Shown: positions 10,691 through 19,294 of the stretch, one piece after another
How the letters are laid out: every line of letters begins with the position of its first letter
How positions within the stretch are numbered: the first letter of the stretch is position 1
Assembly (NCBI RefSeq): GCF_003688915.1
Contig: NZ_REFU01000001.1
Coordinates: forward strand, 2,666,001 to 2,730,000
Direction: 5' to 3'
DNA: 64,000 nt
From: Rhodococcus sp. SBT000017
Lineage (GTDB): Bacteria; Actinomycetota; Actinomycetes; Mycobacteriales; Mycobacteriaceae
Notes under the pieces: generated by a model
What the model saw: the letters and a program-made list of their open reading frames with translations, nothing else
Databases searched by the model: none
What the model was told of the DNA's origin: nothing
Translations under genes and position numbers: made by a program

Positions 10691-11624
10691 GCGAGGTGGC
10701 GCTCGAACTGGCGACGCCGCTCGGTGGGGCCAACGTACGGAGTGCGCGTGAGCACCGATGAGGTGATCGCTTCCTCTCCGCTGTCGACGGCGGTCACTGC
10801 TGCGGCAGTGAGCAGCGTTGTCAGTTCACCGATGGTGCCCTCGGAGCGAGTGAGGAGGTAGTCGGTCATCTCCGGTGATGTCAGGTGCGAGGGTTTGCGG
10901 AGGGGGAAGCTCGTGGTGAAGCTGGCCAGCAGTGATCTGGTGTCGGCTGTGTTGGTCCAGACCGGCAAAGTGATGGGGTGGAATCGGTTCTCCAGCTGGG
11001 GATCGGTCCGGATGGCGAGGTAAGCGTCACGGGTGCCGACAGCGACGAGAGGAATGCGTAGTTCGTTGCCCAGGAATCGCAGCACGTTCAAGAATTCGCG
11101 GCGGACGTTGTCGCGGCCGGCGAGAACATTGTGGAGCTCGTCGATGATCAACATCTTCACGCCGGTGGCGCGGAGCAGCATCAATGCTTGCTGTTCGAGT
11201 TCGTGGACCCGATTGCGGGGCCTGGTCGGTGTTCCCAACGCTGTGAGCAGTGCGAGGTAGAACCGGCCGGGTGACGGGTCCGGGGGCATCTGCATGCACA
11301 ACACCGGTATCTGCTCGCGGTCGGACAAGCTGATCGGCGGATGAGTGCGCCGGAACTTTTCGATGATCATCGACTTGCCGTTGTTCGTCGGACCGAGCAA
11401 CAGTAGGTTCGGCATACGCTGTCGGTCCGGCCACGACAGCAACGTCTCCAGATGGTCGATGACCGTACGGGCCTGCGGATACCCGTCCATCTCTCCGACC
11501 GGATCAACCGGATCCGCTCCGCGTCGTCGAGTGCGGTGAGCGGTCGAACCGACTCCCGCAGGTGCCCCAAATCCTCGCTGGACGACTCGGTGGGTTCGTT
11601 GCTGCTTCCTTTCGATGCGGTCAT
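10687..11624 (-). CDS. tniB: TniB transposition ATPase, with a frameshift
   Basis: The coding sequence starts at ATG 11624, five bases after the tniA stop with GAGGA upstream, and reads MTASK...LTALDDAERIRLIRSERWTG. At about 11478-11482 the frame must change to continue with YPQARTVIDHLETLLSWP, Walker A (LLLGPTNNGKS), Walker B (MLIIDELHN) and the AAA+ end. Family members read RW-x-GYP at this point, so one base seems to be missing from the GGG run. The downstream frame alone (from ATG 11490) still contains the whole AAA+ domain. It may be a real frameshift, a recoding site or a sequencing error. Confidence 0.75.
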
Positions 11625-11628
11625 CGGC

Positions 11629-13308
11629 TCACCATTCCTCGATGTCGCTGAAGACCGGCGTTGCGGTGCCGCCGTCCGTTTCAGGCTCCACCGGCGGGTG
11701 GATCGCCGGGATCGGTGCAGACGCGGCGCCGGTGAGATGCGTGCGGCGGGCACGGTTGCGCCGGGCTTTGCGGGTGGCTTTCTGCGAGCGGTCGGTGACC
11801 TCACGCATCTGCTCGATCATCGAAAACAGTGCGCTCTCATCGACGTTCGACCGACCTTGTTCGCGGAGACGGGCGATAGCAGCTCTGTGCTCCCACAGTG
11901 TCACCGCGGGATGTGACATCGTCCGGTACGGCACCTCGACATAGCCTGCACCGTCTGGTTCGAGGACCCAGATTCTGCTCAGATCGCGTGGGTCACGTCT
12001 TATCACGAACCGCCCCAACTCCTCTCGCCGCGCAACCCACGGTTTGAGCGCGTTCGAGAAGTAGTGCACGTGATCGAGAACGAAGCCCGTGCGCGTCAGA
12101 CGTCGCCGGATGACGGGAAGAAAGTCCACCAGGAACGCGGTCTCGCCGAGCACCACACGATGGGCATGACCAGCTGCGGCGACACCGCCGGCCCACACGG
12201 CGGCCGGAGTGTTCCCGATCCCTGAATGCACGCTCGCGTGATACGAGGCTATCGCCAGAACCAGCCAGCGCTCCAACTCGCGCAATGTCAACGCGGCGTG
12301 CTTGTCCGAGTCGTAATTTCCTCGGTCCGCGGGGTTCGAAAAAGTGGTCCCGGGTAGCTCGTGCACAGCCGTCATCGCCGTTCCGAGAATGCGTTCGACG
12401 ATCCCGCCGTAATGCGGCCGGCCAGGTGGACGGTATTCGAGGGTGATCGCGTGCTGGGCGCATCCGCGGCGCAGCGCTTCGCTTTTGAACTCGGCGGCAT
12501 TGTCGAGGTATAACCGCTTCGGCTTGCCTGCCATCGGCCATTGCACCTGTTCGGCCAGCTCGCATGCTTCGAGCCACGTCTGCTTCTCGCTGCACACCCG
12601 GCCCAGGCACAACCCAGCAGATACGGCTGACGGTGCCTCCAGAGTGACGACGAACCCGAGGACGGTACGGCTGAAGACATCGATGGCGATCGTCAAGTAG
12701 GGGCGACCTATCGTTTGACGCTCGTACTCGTCGACGATCATCACATCGACGACGGTGTGGTCGATCTGGACCTGATCGAGAATCCCCGCAACCGCCGGTG
12801 GAACGTCGCCGGCGGACTGACGCGGCCGGGCGGCATCGGGTCCCCCGCGTGACCTGGCCACCGACGCCGGATGGAGGCCGGCGATACGCGCGGTGACGGT
12901 GTTCCTGGCCGGCACAGGCAGACCCGCACGGTGACAGGCCAATGCGATACGTCTATGCAGCGCAGCGACACTGAGCTTCTGACGGTGAAGAAAGTATCGA
13001 GTCAGATGGTCGGCGATCACTTCCTCGACCTCAGCGGATACTCGGCTGCGGCCACGCCCACCCGACGAGACCTTCGTCAGAAGATCGGTGACCGTCCCCG
13101 TCCCGTTCCTGAGCCTGCCGACCAACGTGTAGACCTGCCGCCTGGACAGTCCCAAGCGCTGCGCTGCAGCGTCGACCGCTTCCGAACGCACCGGATGCAT
13201 CTCCAGCAAGGGAGCCAGGACAGCGAAACGGGTCTCGGCCTGGGACCACCGCTCCCCCGACGCTGTCAGCACACCGGTCTCCACGACGTCGAGCTTGTCG
13301 GGGTCCAT
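11629..13308 (-). CDS. tniA: TniA, Mu/TnsB-type DDE transposase
   Basis: 559 residues. N-terminal helix-turn-helix regions (AAAQRLGLSRRQVYTLVGRLR) are followed by an integrase core with acidic residues in DQVQIDHTVVDVMIVD, YLDNAAEFKS and GGIVERILGT, then a beta-barrel Mu-type C-terminal domain and a basic tail. It binds the terminal repeats and joins them to target DNA, normally leaving 5-bp duplications. ATG 13308 was chosen over GTG 13326 because GGGAGG lies six bases upstream. It is the first gene of the tni operon, next to IRt at 13345-13439. Confidence 0.9.
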   Translation of the reverse strand: MDPDKLDVVETGVLTASGERWSQAETRFAVLAPLLEMHPVRSEAVDAAAQRLGLSRRQVYTLVGRLRNGTGTVTDLLTKVSSGGRGRSRVSAEVEEVIADHLTRYFLHRQKLSVAALHRRIALACHRAGLPVPARNTVTARIAGLHPASVARSRGGPDAARPRQSAGDVPPAVAGILDQVQIDHTVVDVMIVDEYERQTIGRPYLTIAIDVFSRTVLGFVVTLEAPSAVSAGLCLGRVCSEKQTWLEACELAEQVQWPMAGKPKRLYLDNAAEFKSEALRRGCAQHAITLEYRPPGRPHYGGIVERILGTAMTAVHELPGTTFSNPADRGNYDSDKHAALTLRELERWLVLAIASYHASVHSGIGNTPAAVWAGGVAAAGHAHRVVLGETAFLVDFLPVIRRRLTRTGFVLDHVHYFSNALKPWVARREELGRFVIRRDPRDLSRIWVLEPDGAGYVEVPYRTMSHPAVTLWEHRAAIARLREQGRSNVDESALFSMIEQMREVTDRSQKATRKARRNRARRTHLTGAASAPIPAIHPPVEPETDGGTATPVFSDIEEW

Positions 13309-13344
13309 CACAAGCCTCCCTGTCACCGAGAGCCGAACATGCGA

Positions 13345-13439
13345 CCGTGCACCGCACTTTTGACATCAGAATGTCAGAAGACACGTGCACTCACCCTCGT
13401 AACGCCTGCAATGAGTGCAGCCGTCTTCTGAAACTGACA
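13345..13439 (-). repeat. IRt-type terminal region with three transposase-binding repeats
   Basis: Read on the minus strand from the tip at 13439: repeat 1 (13439-13414) begins TGTCAGTTTCAGAAGACG and ends in TGCACT; repeat 2 (13372-13391) is inverted, TGTCAGAAGACACGTGCACT on the plus strand; repeat 3 (13365-13345) begins TGTCAAAAGTGCGGTGCAC. This direct-inverted-direct layout and sequence resemble Tn402 IRt, whose tip is TGTC-x-TTTTCAGAAGACG. TniA should bind these sites. Confidence 0.8.
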
Positions 13440-13444
13440 CCGAT

Positions 13445-13491
13445 TGTCAGTTTCAGGAGTCGCGTTCACTGTGTCAGAAGTCGAATGCACT
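13445..13491 (+). repeat. IRi-type terminal repeats facing right
   Basis: TGTCAGTTTCAGGAGTCG at 13445 is followed by a direct second repeat TGTCAGAAGTCGAATGCACT at 13472-13491. Two direct repeats at this spacing are the Tn402/class 1 integron IRi layout. The end faces away from the tni genes and is separated from IRt by exactly five bases (CCGAT, 13440-13444). It may be the left end of a second element carrying the genes to the right. Confidence 0.7.
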
Positions 13492-13553
13492 GAGCGCCAG
13501 CAATATGAGGCGGGGTCGGCTCGCCCTCCGGCTCGTCGGCGTTAGTGTTGCCT

Positions 13554-14003
13554 ATGGGCATGTCGAAAGTGGTACCTGCGCTGCCGGTACGAGACATCGA
13601 CACCGCTGCCGAGATATACGTCCGATCGTTCGGCTTCACGACCCGGTACACCGACCCGACTTTCGCGAGGCTCACCCGCGACGACGTCGAGATCCACTTG
13701 TGGGCCGCCGACGACGACAGCTGGGATACCCGTTCAGACCACGCGGCATGGCCGGTGTGCAGCGGAGCCGAGACGTTCCTTGCCGGCACCGCCAGCTGCC
13801 GCATCGCCGTGGACGAGATCAACGACCTTTACGCCGAGATGTCCCGCGCGGGGGTGCTTCACCCCGCAGACGTAGGCCGTCCCGTCTCGACAGGCTGGGG
13901 AACGACGGAGTTCGCAACTGTCGACATCGACGGCAATCTGATCACGTTCCATACCGAGAAGAGGCAACACGAGCCCAACACTCCAGGCGACGGCGCACCC
14001 TGA
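13554..14003 (+). CDS. VOC/glyoxalase-fold protein (bleomycin-resistance-like)
   Basis: 149 residues with the VOC beta-alpha-beta-beta-beta pattern: VVPALPVRDIDTAAEIYVRSFGFTTRY, a DVEIHLW strand, TASCRIAVDEINDLYAEMSRAGV, and WGTTEFATVDIDGNLITFHTEK. Relatives bind bleomycin-type drugs or catalyse glyoxalase-like reactions; no substrate can be assigned. TTAGTGTT just before the ATG suggests a leaderless message. It is the first gene inside the right-facing IRi end. Confidence 0.7.
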   Translation: MGMSKVVPALPVRDIDTAAEIYVRSFGFTTRYTDPTFARLTRDDVEIHLWAADDDSWDTRSDHAAWPVCSGAETFLAGTASCRIAVDEINDLYAEMSRAGVLHPADVGRPVSTGWGTTEFATVDIDGNLITFHTEKRQHEPNTPGDGAP

Positions 14004-14087
14004 CCCCACCCCCCTCGAGGAGCAACGAGCCCGACGTCCCTCGTGCTGCCGCGGACTCGATGGCGGGCCGGACTCGGCCGGTTTGCC

Positions 14088-14103
14088 TTCGAGCCGACTC
14101 GAA
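14088..14103 (+). promoter_or_regulatory. MerR-type operator
   Basis: The perfect palindrome TTCGAG-CCGA-CTCGAA lies between a TTGCCT -35-like element and TTTAGTCT, a -10-like element just upstream of the merR ATG. The long spacer with a central dyad is typical of promoters twisted into activity by MerR proteins. Confidence 0.6.
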
Positions 14104-14119
14104 CCTTTAGTCTGCGGTC

Positions 14120-14554
14120 ATGTCTGCTCTGTTGATCTCGCAACTGTCCTCGGCAACCGGGGTGCCAGCGACAACGCTGCGCTTCTACGAGAGCGAGGGC
14201 CTACTTCCGGCGGACCGAGCCCCGAACGGCTACCGTGTCTACGACGAACGAGCACAGCAGCGATTGGCGTTCATCACCGCCGCGAAGAGCCTGAATCTCA
14301 CTCTGCCGCAGATCAAGTCGATGCTGCGTATGTGGGAGAACGATTCGTGCGCCGCGGTGAAGTCCGGGCTGCGACCGGCACTGCGTGAACACATCGCCCG
14401 AGCAGAGGAGTCGATCGCGCAGCTGACCGTGCTGCGGGACGCGCTGACCGCCGCGCTGGTTCGTCTCGACGAGACCCCCGACGCGTCGACACCGTGCGAC
14501 CCGCAATGCAGCTGGTTGGCGTCGACTTTGACCGCACCCGTGAGCGCGTCATGA
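14120..14554 (+). CDS. MerR-family metal-responsive regulator
   Basis: 144 residues. The MerR winged helix (ISQLSSATGVPATTLRFYESEGLLPADRAPNGYRVYDE) is followed by a long dimerisation helix and cysteines in NDSCAAVK and in the C-terminal CDPQC, a likely three-thiol site for a soft metal or metalloid. The message is probably leaderless. It overlaps the transporter gene by ATGA and should activate it through the palindrome upstream. The metal cannot be told from sequence. Confidence 0.8.
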   Translation: MSALLISQLSSATGVPATTLRFYESEGLLPADRAPNGYRVYDERAQQRLAFITAAKSLNLTLPQIKSMLRMWENDSCAAVKSGLRPALREHIARAEESIAQLTVLRDALTAALVRLDETPDASTPCDPQCSWLASTLTAPVSAS

Positions 14555-15558
14555 CCGAAACAGCGCGAACGTCGGCGGTGCAATGGTGGGACACCCACCA
14601 GATCGGCCTGTATCTACTCGCACTCGTCGCCGGCGCGGGGGTGGGGTTGTCCTTCCCCTCCGCAGCACCGACGTTCGAGCACGCCATCAATCCGGTGCTG
14701 ATCGTTCTGCTCTACGCGACGTTCCTCGCAGTGCCGTTCGCCGCGATCGGCCGGTCCCTACGTGATGCCCGGTTCACCACCGCGGTGGTCGTTCTGAACT
14801 TCGCAGCCGTCCCCATCGTGGTGTTCGCACTGACCCGCATCATCGCCGGGAACGAAGCTGTCCTCGTCGGTGTGGTGCTGGTGCTGCTCGCCCCCTGCAT
14901 CGACTACGTCATCGTCTTCAGCGGACTGGCCGGCGCGGCGTCGGAACGCCTTCTCGCCGGGGCACCGCTGCTGATGTTGCTGCAGATCGCCCTGCTGCCG
15001 TTGTGGCTGTGGTTGTTCGTCGGGGCCGAGACTGTCTCGATCATCGACATCGCCCCCTTTGCCGAGGCGTTCGTTCTACTCATCGTGATCCCGCTGGCGC
15101 TGGCTGCGGCGACGCAGCTGTGGGCGCGACGTCGACGTCTGGGCGAGCAAATCATCGAGGCGATGGCAGCAGCGATGGTGCCGGTGATGATGGTGACACT
15201 CGCGGTCGTCGTCGCCTCCCAGATCGACTCGATCCGCAGCCGTATCGACCAACTCGCCGCTGCTGCAGCCATCTTCGTGGTGTTTCTGATCGTGATGGCG
15301 TTCGTCGGTGTCGGTGCCGGGAAGGTGTTCGGTCAGGACGTGCCGGCGACGCGGGCGCTGGTGTTCTCCGGCGCCACCCGTAACTCGCTGGTCGTGCTGC
15401 CACTCGCCCTGGCGCTACCACCGGCGTTGAGCCTGGCCGCCGTGGTGGTCGTGACGCAAACCCTCGTGGAGTTGATCGGAATGGTGCTCTACGTCCGCTA
15501 CGTGCCGCGTCTGGTGCCGGGCGAGACCACCGCCGCGACAGGACAGTCGACGCAGTGA
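14551..15558 (+). CDS. ACR3-type arsenite / bile-acid:sodium symporter-family efflux protein
   Basis: 335 residues with about ten membrane helices, including VLLAPCIDYVIVFSGLAGA and ATRNSLVVLPLALALP, motifs typical of the ACR3/SBF fold. ACR3 proteins export arsenite; actinobacterial relatives beside MerR genes are usually called arsenic resistance proteins. ATG 14551 overlaps the merR stop, so expression follows MerR. Arsenite is the best guess, not proven. Confidence 0.7.
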   Translation: MTETARTSAVQWWDTHQIGLYLLALVAGAGVGLSFPSAAPTFEHAINPVLIVLLYATFLAVPFAAIGRSLRDARFTTAVVVLNFAAVPIVVFALTRIIAGNEAVLVGVVLVLLAPCIDYVIVFSGLAGAASERLLAGAPLLMLLQIALLPLWLWLFVGAETVSIIDIAPFAEAFVLLIVIPLALAAATQLWARRRRLGEQIIEAMAAAMVPVMMVTLAVVVASQIDSIRSRIDQLAAAAAIFVVFLIVMAFVGVGAGKVFGQDVPATRALVFSGATRNSLVVLPLALALPPALSLAAVVVVTQTLVELIGMVLYVRYVPRLVPGETTAATGQSTQ

Positions 15559-15794
15559 GGGACGTCATCACACGCGCCGAGCGAGCATCGATGTCATGGA
15601 CAAGGCGTGTGTCGAGCAACGTCCGGTCGACTGCTTCTACGGCGGGGCAATCGGTGTGCGGCGGTTCGTCCTGCTAGACCCCGACTTCGGCGGCAGAACC
15701 CACTCATGCTGATTCACCGTGCACAACACCATCACCACACGAGCGGTGATCGTCCTGAAATACAGGCGTGCAGGACACGTTTACCCGCGCGCAG
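15559..15794. other. Gap between ACR3 and mntH
   Basis: This 236-bp convergent gap holds only a 38-codon frame (15596-15712, with four cysteines, MDKACVEQRPVDC...) without a good ribosome site. I see no recognisable gene or strong terminator. Confidence 0.3.
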
Positions 15795-17036
15795 TCAGGC
15801 CACGGTCAGATAGATCAATGCAATGTTGAGTGAGACGACGATTCCCGCGATGAGCCATGCCGCGTATGCCGTGATCCGGTGATTGACATCGCCGCCCATC
15901 AGGATGCGGTCCGATGTGAACCGCACCAAGGGAATCAACGCGAACGGGATACCGAACGACAGCACGACCTGCGAGACGACCAGTGCCCGACTGGGGTCGA
16001 CTCCTGCTGCCAGAATTGCCATTGCGGGAACAAGGGTCACCAGTCGTCGCACCAGAATCGGAATGCGCTTACGTAGTAGGCCGTCCATGATCATCGCGCC
16101 GGCGTAGGCCCCGACCGATGTCGATGCAAGGCCCGAGGCCAGCAGGCCCACCGCGAACAGCAGCGCTACGACCGGCCCCAGGGTGTCCCCTACCGCTGCG
16201 TGGGCTCCTTCGATGGAATCGACGCCCTCGCGGCCCCCCAACGTCGATGCCGCCAACAGCAGCATCGACATGTTCACTGCCCCGGCCAGCAGCATCGCCA
16301 ACCCGACATCGATCCGGGTGATCCGCAACAACCGCTGACGGACAGGCCCTGCCTCGGGGTGTCCGTGCCGGTCACGAGCAAGGCCGGAGTGCAGGTACAC
16401 CGCGTGCGGCATGATCGTCGCACCGAGCATCGCGGCGGCGATCAACACGCTTTCCGCGCCGTCGAACCGCGGAATCAGACCGGCCGCGGCCTCGGTGAAC
16501 GATGGCGGTTCCACGACGACGCTGGCAAGAAATCCGACGGCGATGACACCGAGTAGCCCGAGAATCACGAACTCGAAGGGCCGTTGGCCCCGCCGATCCT
16601 GGACCATCAACAAGATCATCGATACGGCCCCGGTGATGAGGCCGCCGATCAGGAGCGGCAGGTCGAAGAGCAGGTAGAGGGCAATTGCACCGCCGACGAT
16701 TTCGGCGAGGTCGGTCGCCATGGCGACCACCTCCGCTTGCCCCCAATATGCCAGTCGCACAGTCCTGCTCGACTTCTCGCGGACTACTTCGGGCAGTGTC
16801 ATTCCGGTGACGATGCCGAGTTTGGCGGAGAGGAACTGGACGAGACCGGCCATCACGTTCGCGGCAACGATCACCCAGACCAGCAGGTATCCGAACTGCG
16901 CACCGGCACTGACGTTGGAGGCGACGTTGCCGGGGTCGACGTAGGCGATCGCTGCGACGAAAGCCGGGCCGAGCAGAACCAGGCCCGACCGAAACCTCGA
17001 GGGCGGCCGAGACGATCGGCGCTGCAGCACAGACAT
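15795..17036 (-). CDS. mntH: NRAMP divalent-metal transporter MntH
   Basis: 413 residues with 11 or so membrane helices. Helix 1 carries AAIAYVDPGNVASN (the DPGN metal motif) and helix 6 carries ATIMPHAVYLHSG (MPH), the two signatures of NRAMP Mn2+/Fe2+:H+ symporters. ATG 17036 has GGAGG eight bases upstream. A perfect dyad lies in the promoter, so metal-dependent control is likely. It faces the ACR3 gene tail to tail. Confidence 0.92.
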   Translation of the reverse strand: MSVLQRRSSRPPSRFRSGLVLLGPAFVAAIAYVDPGNVASNVSAGAQFGYLLVWVIVAANVMAGLVQFLSAKLGIVTGMTLPEVVREKSSRTVRLAYWGQAEVVAMATDLAEIVGGAIALYLLFDLPLLIGGLITGAVSMILLMVQDRRGQRPFEFVILGLLGVIAVGFLASVVVEPPSFTEAAAGLIPRFDGAESVLIAAAMLGATIMPHAVYLHSGLARDRHGHPEAGPVRQRLLRITRIDVGLAMLLAGAVNMSMLLLAASTLGGREGVDSIEGAHAAVGDTLGPVVALLFAVGLLASGLASTSVGAYAGAMIMDGLLRKRIPILVRRLVTLVPAMAILAAGVDPSRALVVSQVVLSFGIPFALIPLVRFTSDRILMGGDVNHRITAYAAWLIAGIVVSLNIALIYLTVA

Positions 17037-17083
17037 GACCACACCCTCCAGCACCAACAGTATGTCAGGACCCTGAAAATATA

Positions 17084-17099
17084 GTTCGGCCACCCGAAC
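17084..17099 (-). promoter_or_regulatory. Candidate mntH operator
   Basis: GTTCGG-CCAC-CCGAAC is a perfect six-base dyad about 48 bases before the mntH ATG, directly upstream of the minus-strand TATATTTT, a likely -10 region. An MntR/DtxR-type regulator could bind here; no such gene is in the window. Confidence 0.45.
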
Positions 17100-17135
17100 A
17101 ATGCAATGCGGCGTGGTGGTTCGGCGACATCTCGA

Positions 17136-17984
17136 TCAGATGGGCAGGACCACTGCACTGACGAATTCGTTGCGGATCCAGGCGATGAACAACCCCCACA
17201 CTCCGGTCAGCAGCGCGATGCCGACGGCGATCATGATGACACCGCCGGCGACCTTGATCTTCTGTGAGTTCCTTCGAAGCCACCCCACCCCGCGCATCGC
17301 CGAACTCGAGCCGAACGCGAGGACGACGAACGGTAGGCCGAGTCCCATGCAGTACGCGACGATGAGAGTGACCCCGCGGGCTGCGGTTGCACCTTCGGTT
17401 CCTGCTGCAACAGACAGAACGCCGGCGAGGGTGGGGCCCAGACACGGTGTCCAGCCGAGCGCGAACACACCGCCGAGCAGCGGCGCTCCAGCGAGGGACG
17501 AGATCTGCTGAGGTGCGAATCGGGTGTCGCGTTGCAGAACGGGTATCAATCCGATGAACGCTGCACCCATGATGATCGTGATGACGCCGCCGACTCGTTG
17601 AAGTACTTGCTCGTTGATGCGCAAGGTGCCGATGACTCCGAAGATCGAGGCTGTGGCGAGGACGAAGACGATCGTGAATCCGGCGACGAACAACGACGCT
17701 GCGCCGGCCACACGCCAGCGATTCGCCAGCTCCGGCGACGACGTGTCGGTGGTCGAGGTGCCGGTGGTCGAGGTGCGGGGCGATCGGGTCTCGGCTGATT
17801 GGGCGTCGGCACCGGCGATTCCTGCCAGGTAGGACAGGTATCCCGGCACCAGCGGCACCACGCACGGGGAGGCGAACGAGACCAACCCGGCGAGCATGCA
17901 TGCCGCGATCGCGAGCAGAAGGGGCCCGCTCGATGCCGCGTTCTGGAAGGCCGACCCGATGTCCTGGGCGAGAAGAGTCGTCAT
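17136..17984 (-). CDS. ccdA: CcdA-type membrane thiol-disulfide transporter
   Basis: 282 residues, six or more membrane helices, with the two functional cysteine segments ASPCVVPLVPGYLSYLAGI and GWTPCLGPTLAGVL. CcdA carries reducing power from cytoplasmic thioredoxin across the membrane, here probably to the TlpA proteins encoded upstream, for cytochrome c haem attachment. A Ser/Thr-rich insert after helix 1 is coded by a 15-bp tandem duplication (17747-17776). The ATG overlaps the tlpA stop (ATGA); it is last in a five-gene operon. Confidence 0.88.
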   Translation of the reverse strand: MTTLLAQDIGSAFQNAASSGPLLLAIAACMLAGLVSFASPCVVPLVPGYLSYLAGIAGADAQSAETRSPRTSTTGTSTTDTSSPELANRWRVAGAASLFVAGFTIVFVLATASIFGVIGTLRINEQVLQRVGGVITIIMGAAFIGLIPVLQRDTRFAPQQISSLAGAPLLGGVFALGWTPCLGPTLAGVLSVAAGTEGATAARGVTLIVAYCMGLGLPFVVLAFGSSSAMRGVGWLRRNSQKIKVAGGVIMIAVGIALLTGVWGLFIAWIRNEFVSAVVLPI

Positions 17985-18613
17985 TCTGCGGCTACCCGTT
18001 CGACGACGGGAAGGAGATCGTCGGTGAGCAAGGCGCGCATGAAGACCGCGGCCACGCGGTGCTGACGGTCGAGTACCAGCGTCGAAGGGATCACGCTGGT
18101 CGGGTAGTTCCCGCCGAGAGCGATCAGGGTCCGCATCGAAGGGTCGTAGATCGAGGGGTAGGAGACGTCGTTGTCGACCACGAAGTCCTGCGCTTTGTCC
18201 TTCTGTGGATCTCTGACGTTGAGGCCGAGGAACTGCACGCCGCGCTCGCGGGTGGTCTCGTAGACCTCTTCGAGGTCGTCGGCTTCGCCGCGGCAGGGGC
18301 CACACCACTGACCCCAGAGATTGATCACCACCACCTTGCCGTCGTAGTCCGACAGAGCGGTCGTCTTGCCTTCCTCCATCAGATCGGGGCCGGCGAGTTC
18401 GCCTATGGTACCGCGTGTTTCGGGGGGATCGTAGACGATGTCGGTTCGACCGCCGGGGGCGACGAAGTCGAAGCTACCTCCCGTGGATGCAGCCTGTGCG
18501 CCGTCGGAGCATCCGGAGATCAGTAGTACGACGGCAAGAATCGATCCAATTGCCGCGGTGGGCGTGGAGCCTTGACGGCGCGCACCGACCCACGCAGGGA
18601 AAAAACGTGTCAT
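17981..18613 (-). CDS. TlpA/ResA-type thioredoxin lipoprotein
   Basis: 210 residues. A signal peptide ends in lipobox ISGC, then a thioredoxin fold with the WCGPC active site in INLWGQWCGPCRGEADDLEEVY and a cis-Pro region (TSVIPSTLVLD). Such proteins reduce apocytochrome c cysteines outside the membrane, fed by CcdA. It overlaps its neighbours on both sides by ATGA. As a lipoprotein it would itself be a substrate of the LspA and Lnt enzymes encoded nearby. Confidence 0.88.
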   Translation of the reverse strand: MTRFFPAWVGARRQGSTPTAAIGSILAVVLLISGCSDGAQAASTGGSFDFVAPGGRTDIVYDPPETRGTIGELAGPDLMEEGKTTALSDYDGKVVVINLWGQWCGPCRGEADDLEEVYETTRERGVQFLGLNVRDPQKDKAQDFVVDNDVSYPSIYDPSMRTLIALGGNYPTSVIPSTLVLDRQHRVAAVFMRALLTDDLLPVVERVAAE

Positions 18614-19239
18614 GAGGTGAAATCCTTTACTGCAGTGCGGATCTGGTCTGTCGTCTCGAACACTGTCGGGTCGGTGACGCGCTCGATCGTTCCGTCCGGG
18701 TGGAGGAAAAAGCTCAGGGGAAGGACCGGCGGTGCCGAGAGCGCGTCCAGGACGCTGCCGCCGTCGATGTAGTTCGGATAGCGGACGCCCAGTTGCGTGA
18801 GCAGCGCGGCCGCGTCCTCGGGTCGGTCCTCGACGTCGATTCCGATGACTGGGATCGCGTCGGGTTCTGCGGCGTAGGCATCGAGTACGGGCATCTCGGT
18901 GCGGCACGGGCCGCACCAGGATGCCCACAGGTTGATCAGCGTCGCCTCGCTGCCGAGAACATCGGCGAGATCGACATAGCTGTCGCTGCCGATGCAGCGC
19001 GCTATCACTCCCGCCAGCGGACCGCCTTCGCGCGGTACCGGCGGCGGACACAGCGGTAGCGCTGTTGCTCGTGCCGCGTCATCCGGCGGGCGGGACAATG
19101 TGGGTTCGGGTCCGACCGGAGCGACATTGTTGGCGATGACGTCGGACGGGCCGCCCTCGACGCCACCGGAGCGGGGCCACAGTGCGACGATCGATGCAAC
19201 GACAACGACGAGCATGACGATCGACCAGCCGCGCGTCAT
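18610..19239 (-). CDS. Membrane-anchored TlpA-family thioredoxin
   Basis: 209 residues. A single N-terminal helix (MTRGWSIVMLVVVVASIVALW) acts as anchor; the thioredoxin domain has LINLWASWCGPCRTEMPVLDAY and a PPVLPLSFFLHPDG cis-Pro loop. Two further cysteines precede the domain (LPLCPPP, IARCIGS). It probably works beside the lipoprotein TlpA, possibly on a different client. It is coupled to that gene by ATGA. Confidence 0.85.
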   Translation of the reverse strand: MTRGWSIVMLVVVVASIVALWPRSGGVEGGPSDVIANNVAPVGPEPTLSRPPDDAARATALPLCPPPVPREGGPLAGVIARCIGSDSYVDLADVLGSEATLINLWASWCGPCRTEMPVLDAYAAEPDAIPVIGIDVEDRPEDAAALLTQLGVRYPNYIDGGSVLDALSAPPVLPLSFFLHPDGTIERVTDPTVFETTDQIRTAVKDFTS

Positions 19240-19294
19240 CGCCGTGACCTTCTTTCTCGAGAGGGCGGCAGAGGGGCGAACGGTACGTCGCGGA

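Larger units (their letters stand above)
6997..13439 (-). mobile_element. Tn402/Tn5053-like transposition module
   Basis: tniA, tniB and tniQ in overlapping order, two tyrosine recombinases downstream, and an IRt-type end at 13439 make up one end and the machinery of a Tn402-like element. The IRi end was not found between position 1 and the recombinases, so the left limit given is only the end of the last related gene. The frameshift in tniB suggests it may no longer move by itself. Confidence 0.7.

Noticed and set aside
15596..15712. 38-codon frame with four cysteines after the ACR3 gene
   Set aside because: No ribosome site and no known relative; kept only as a note in the gap entry.
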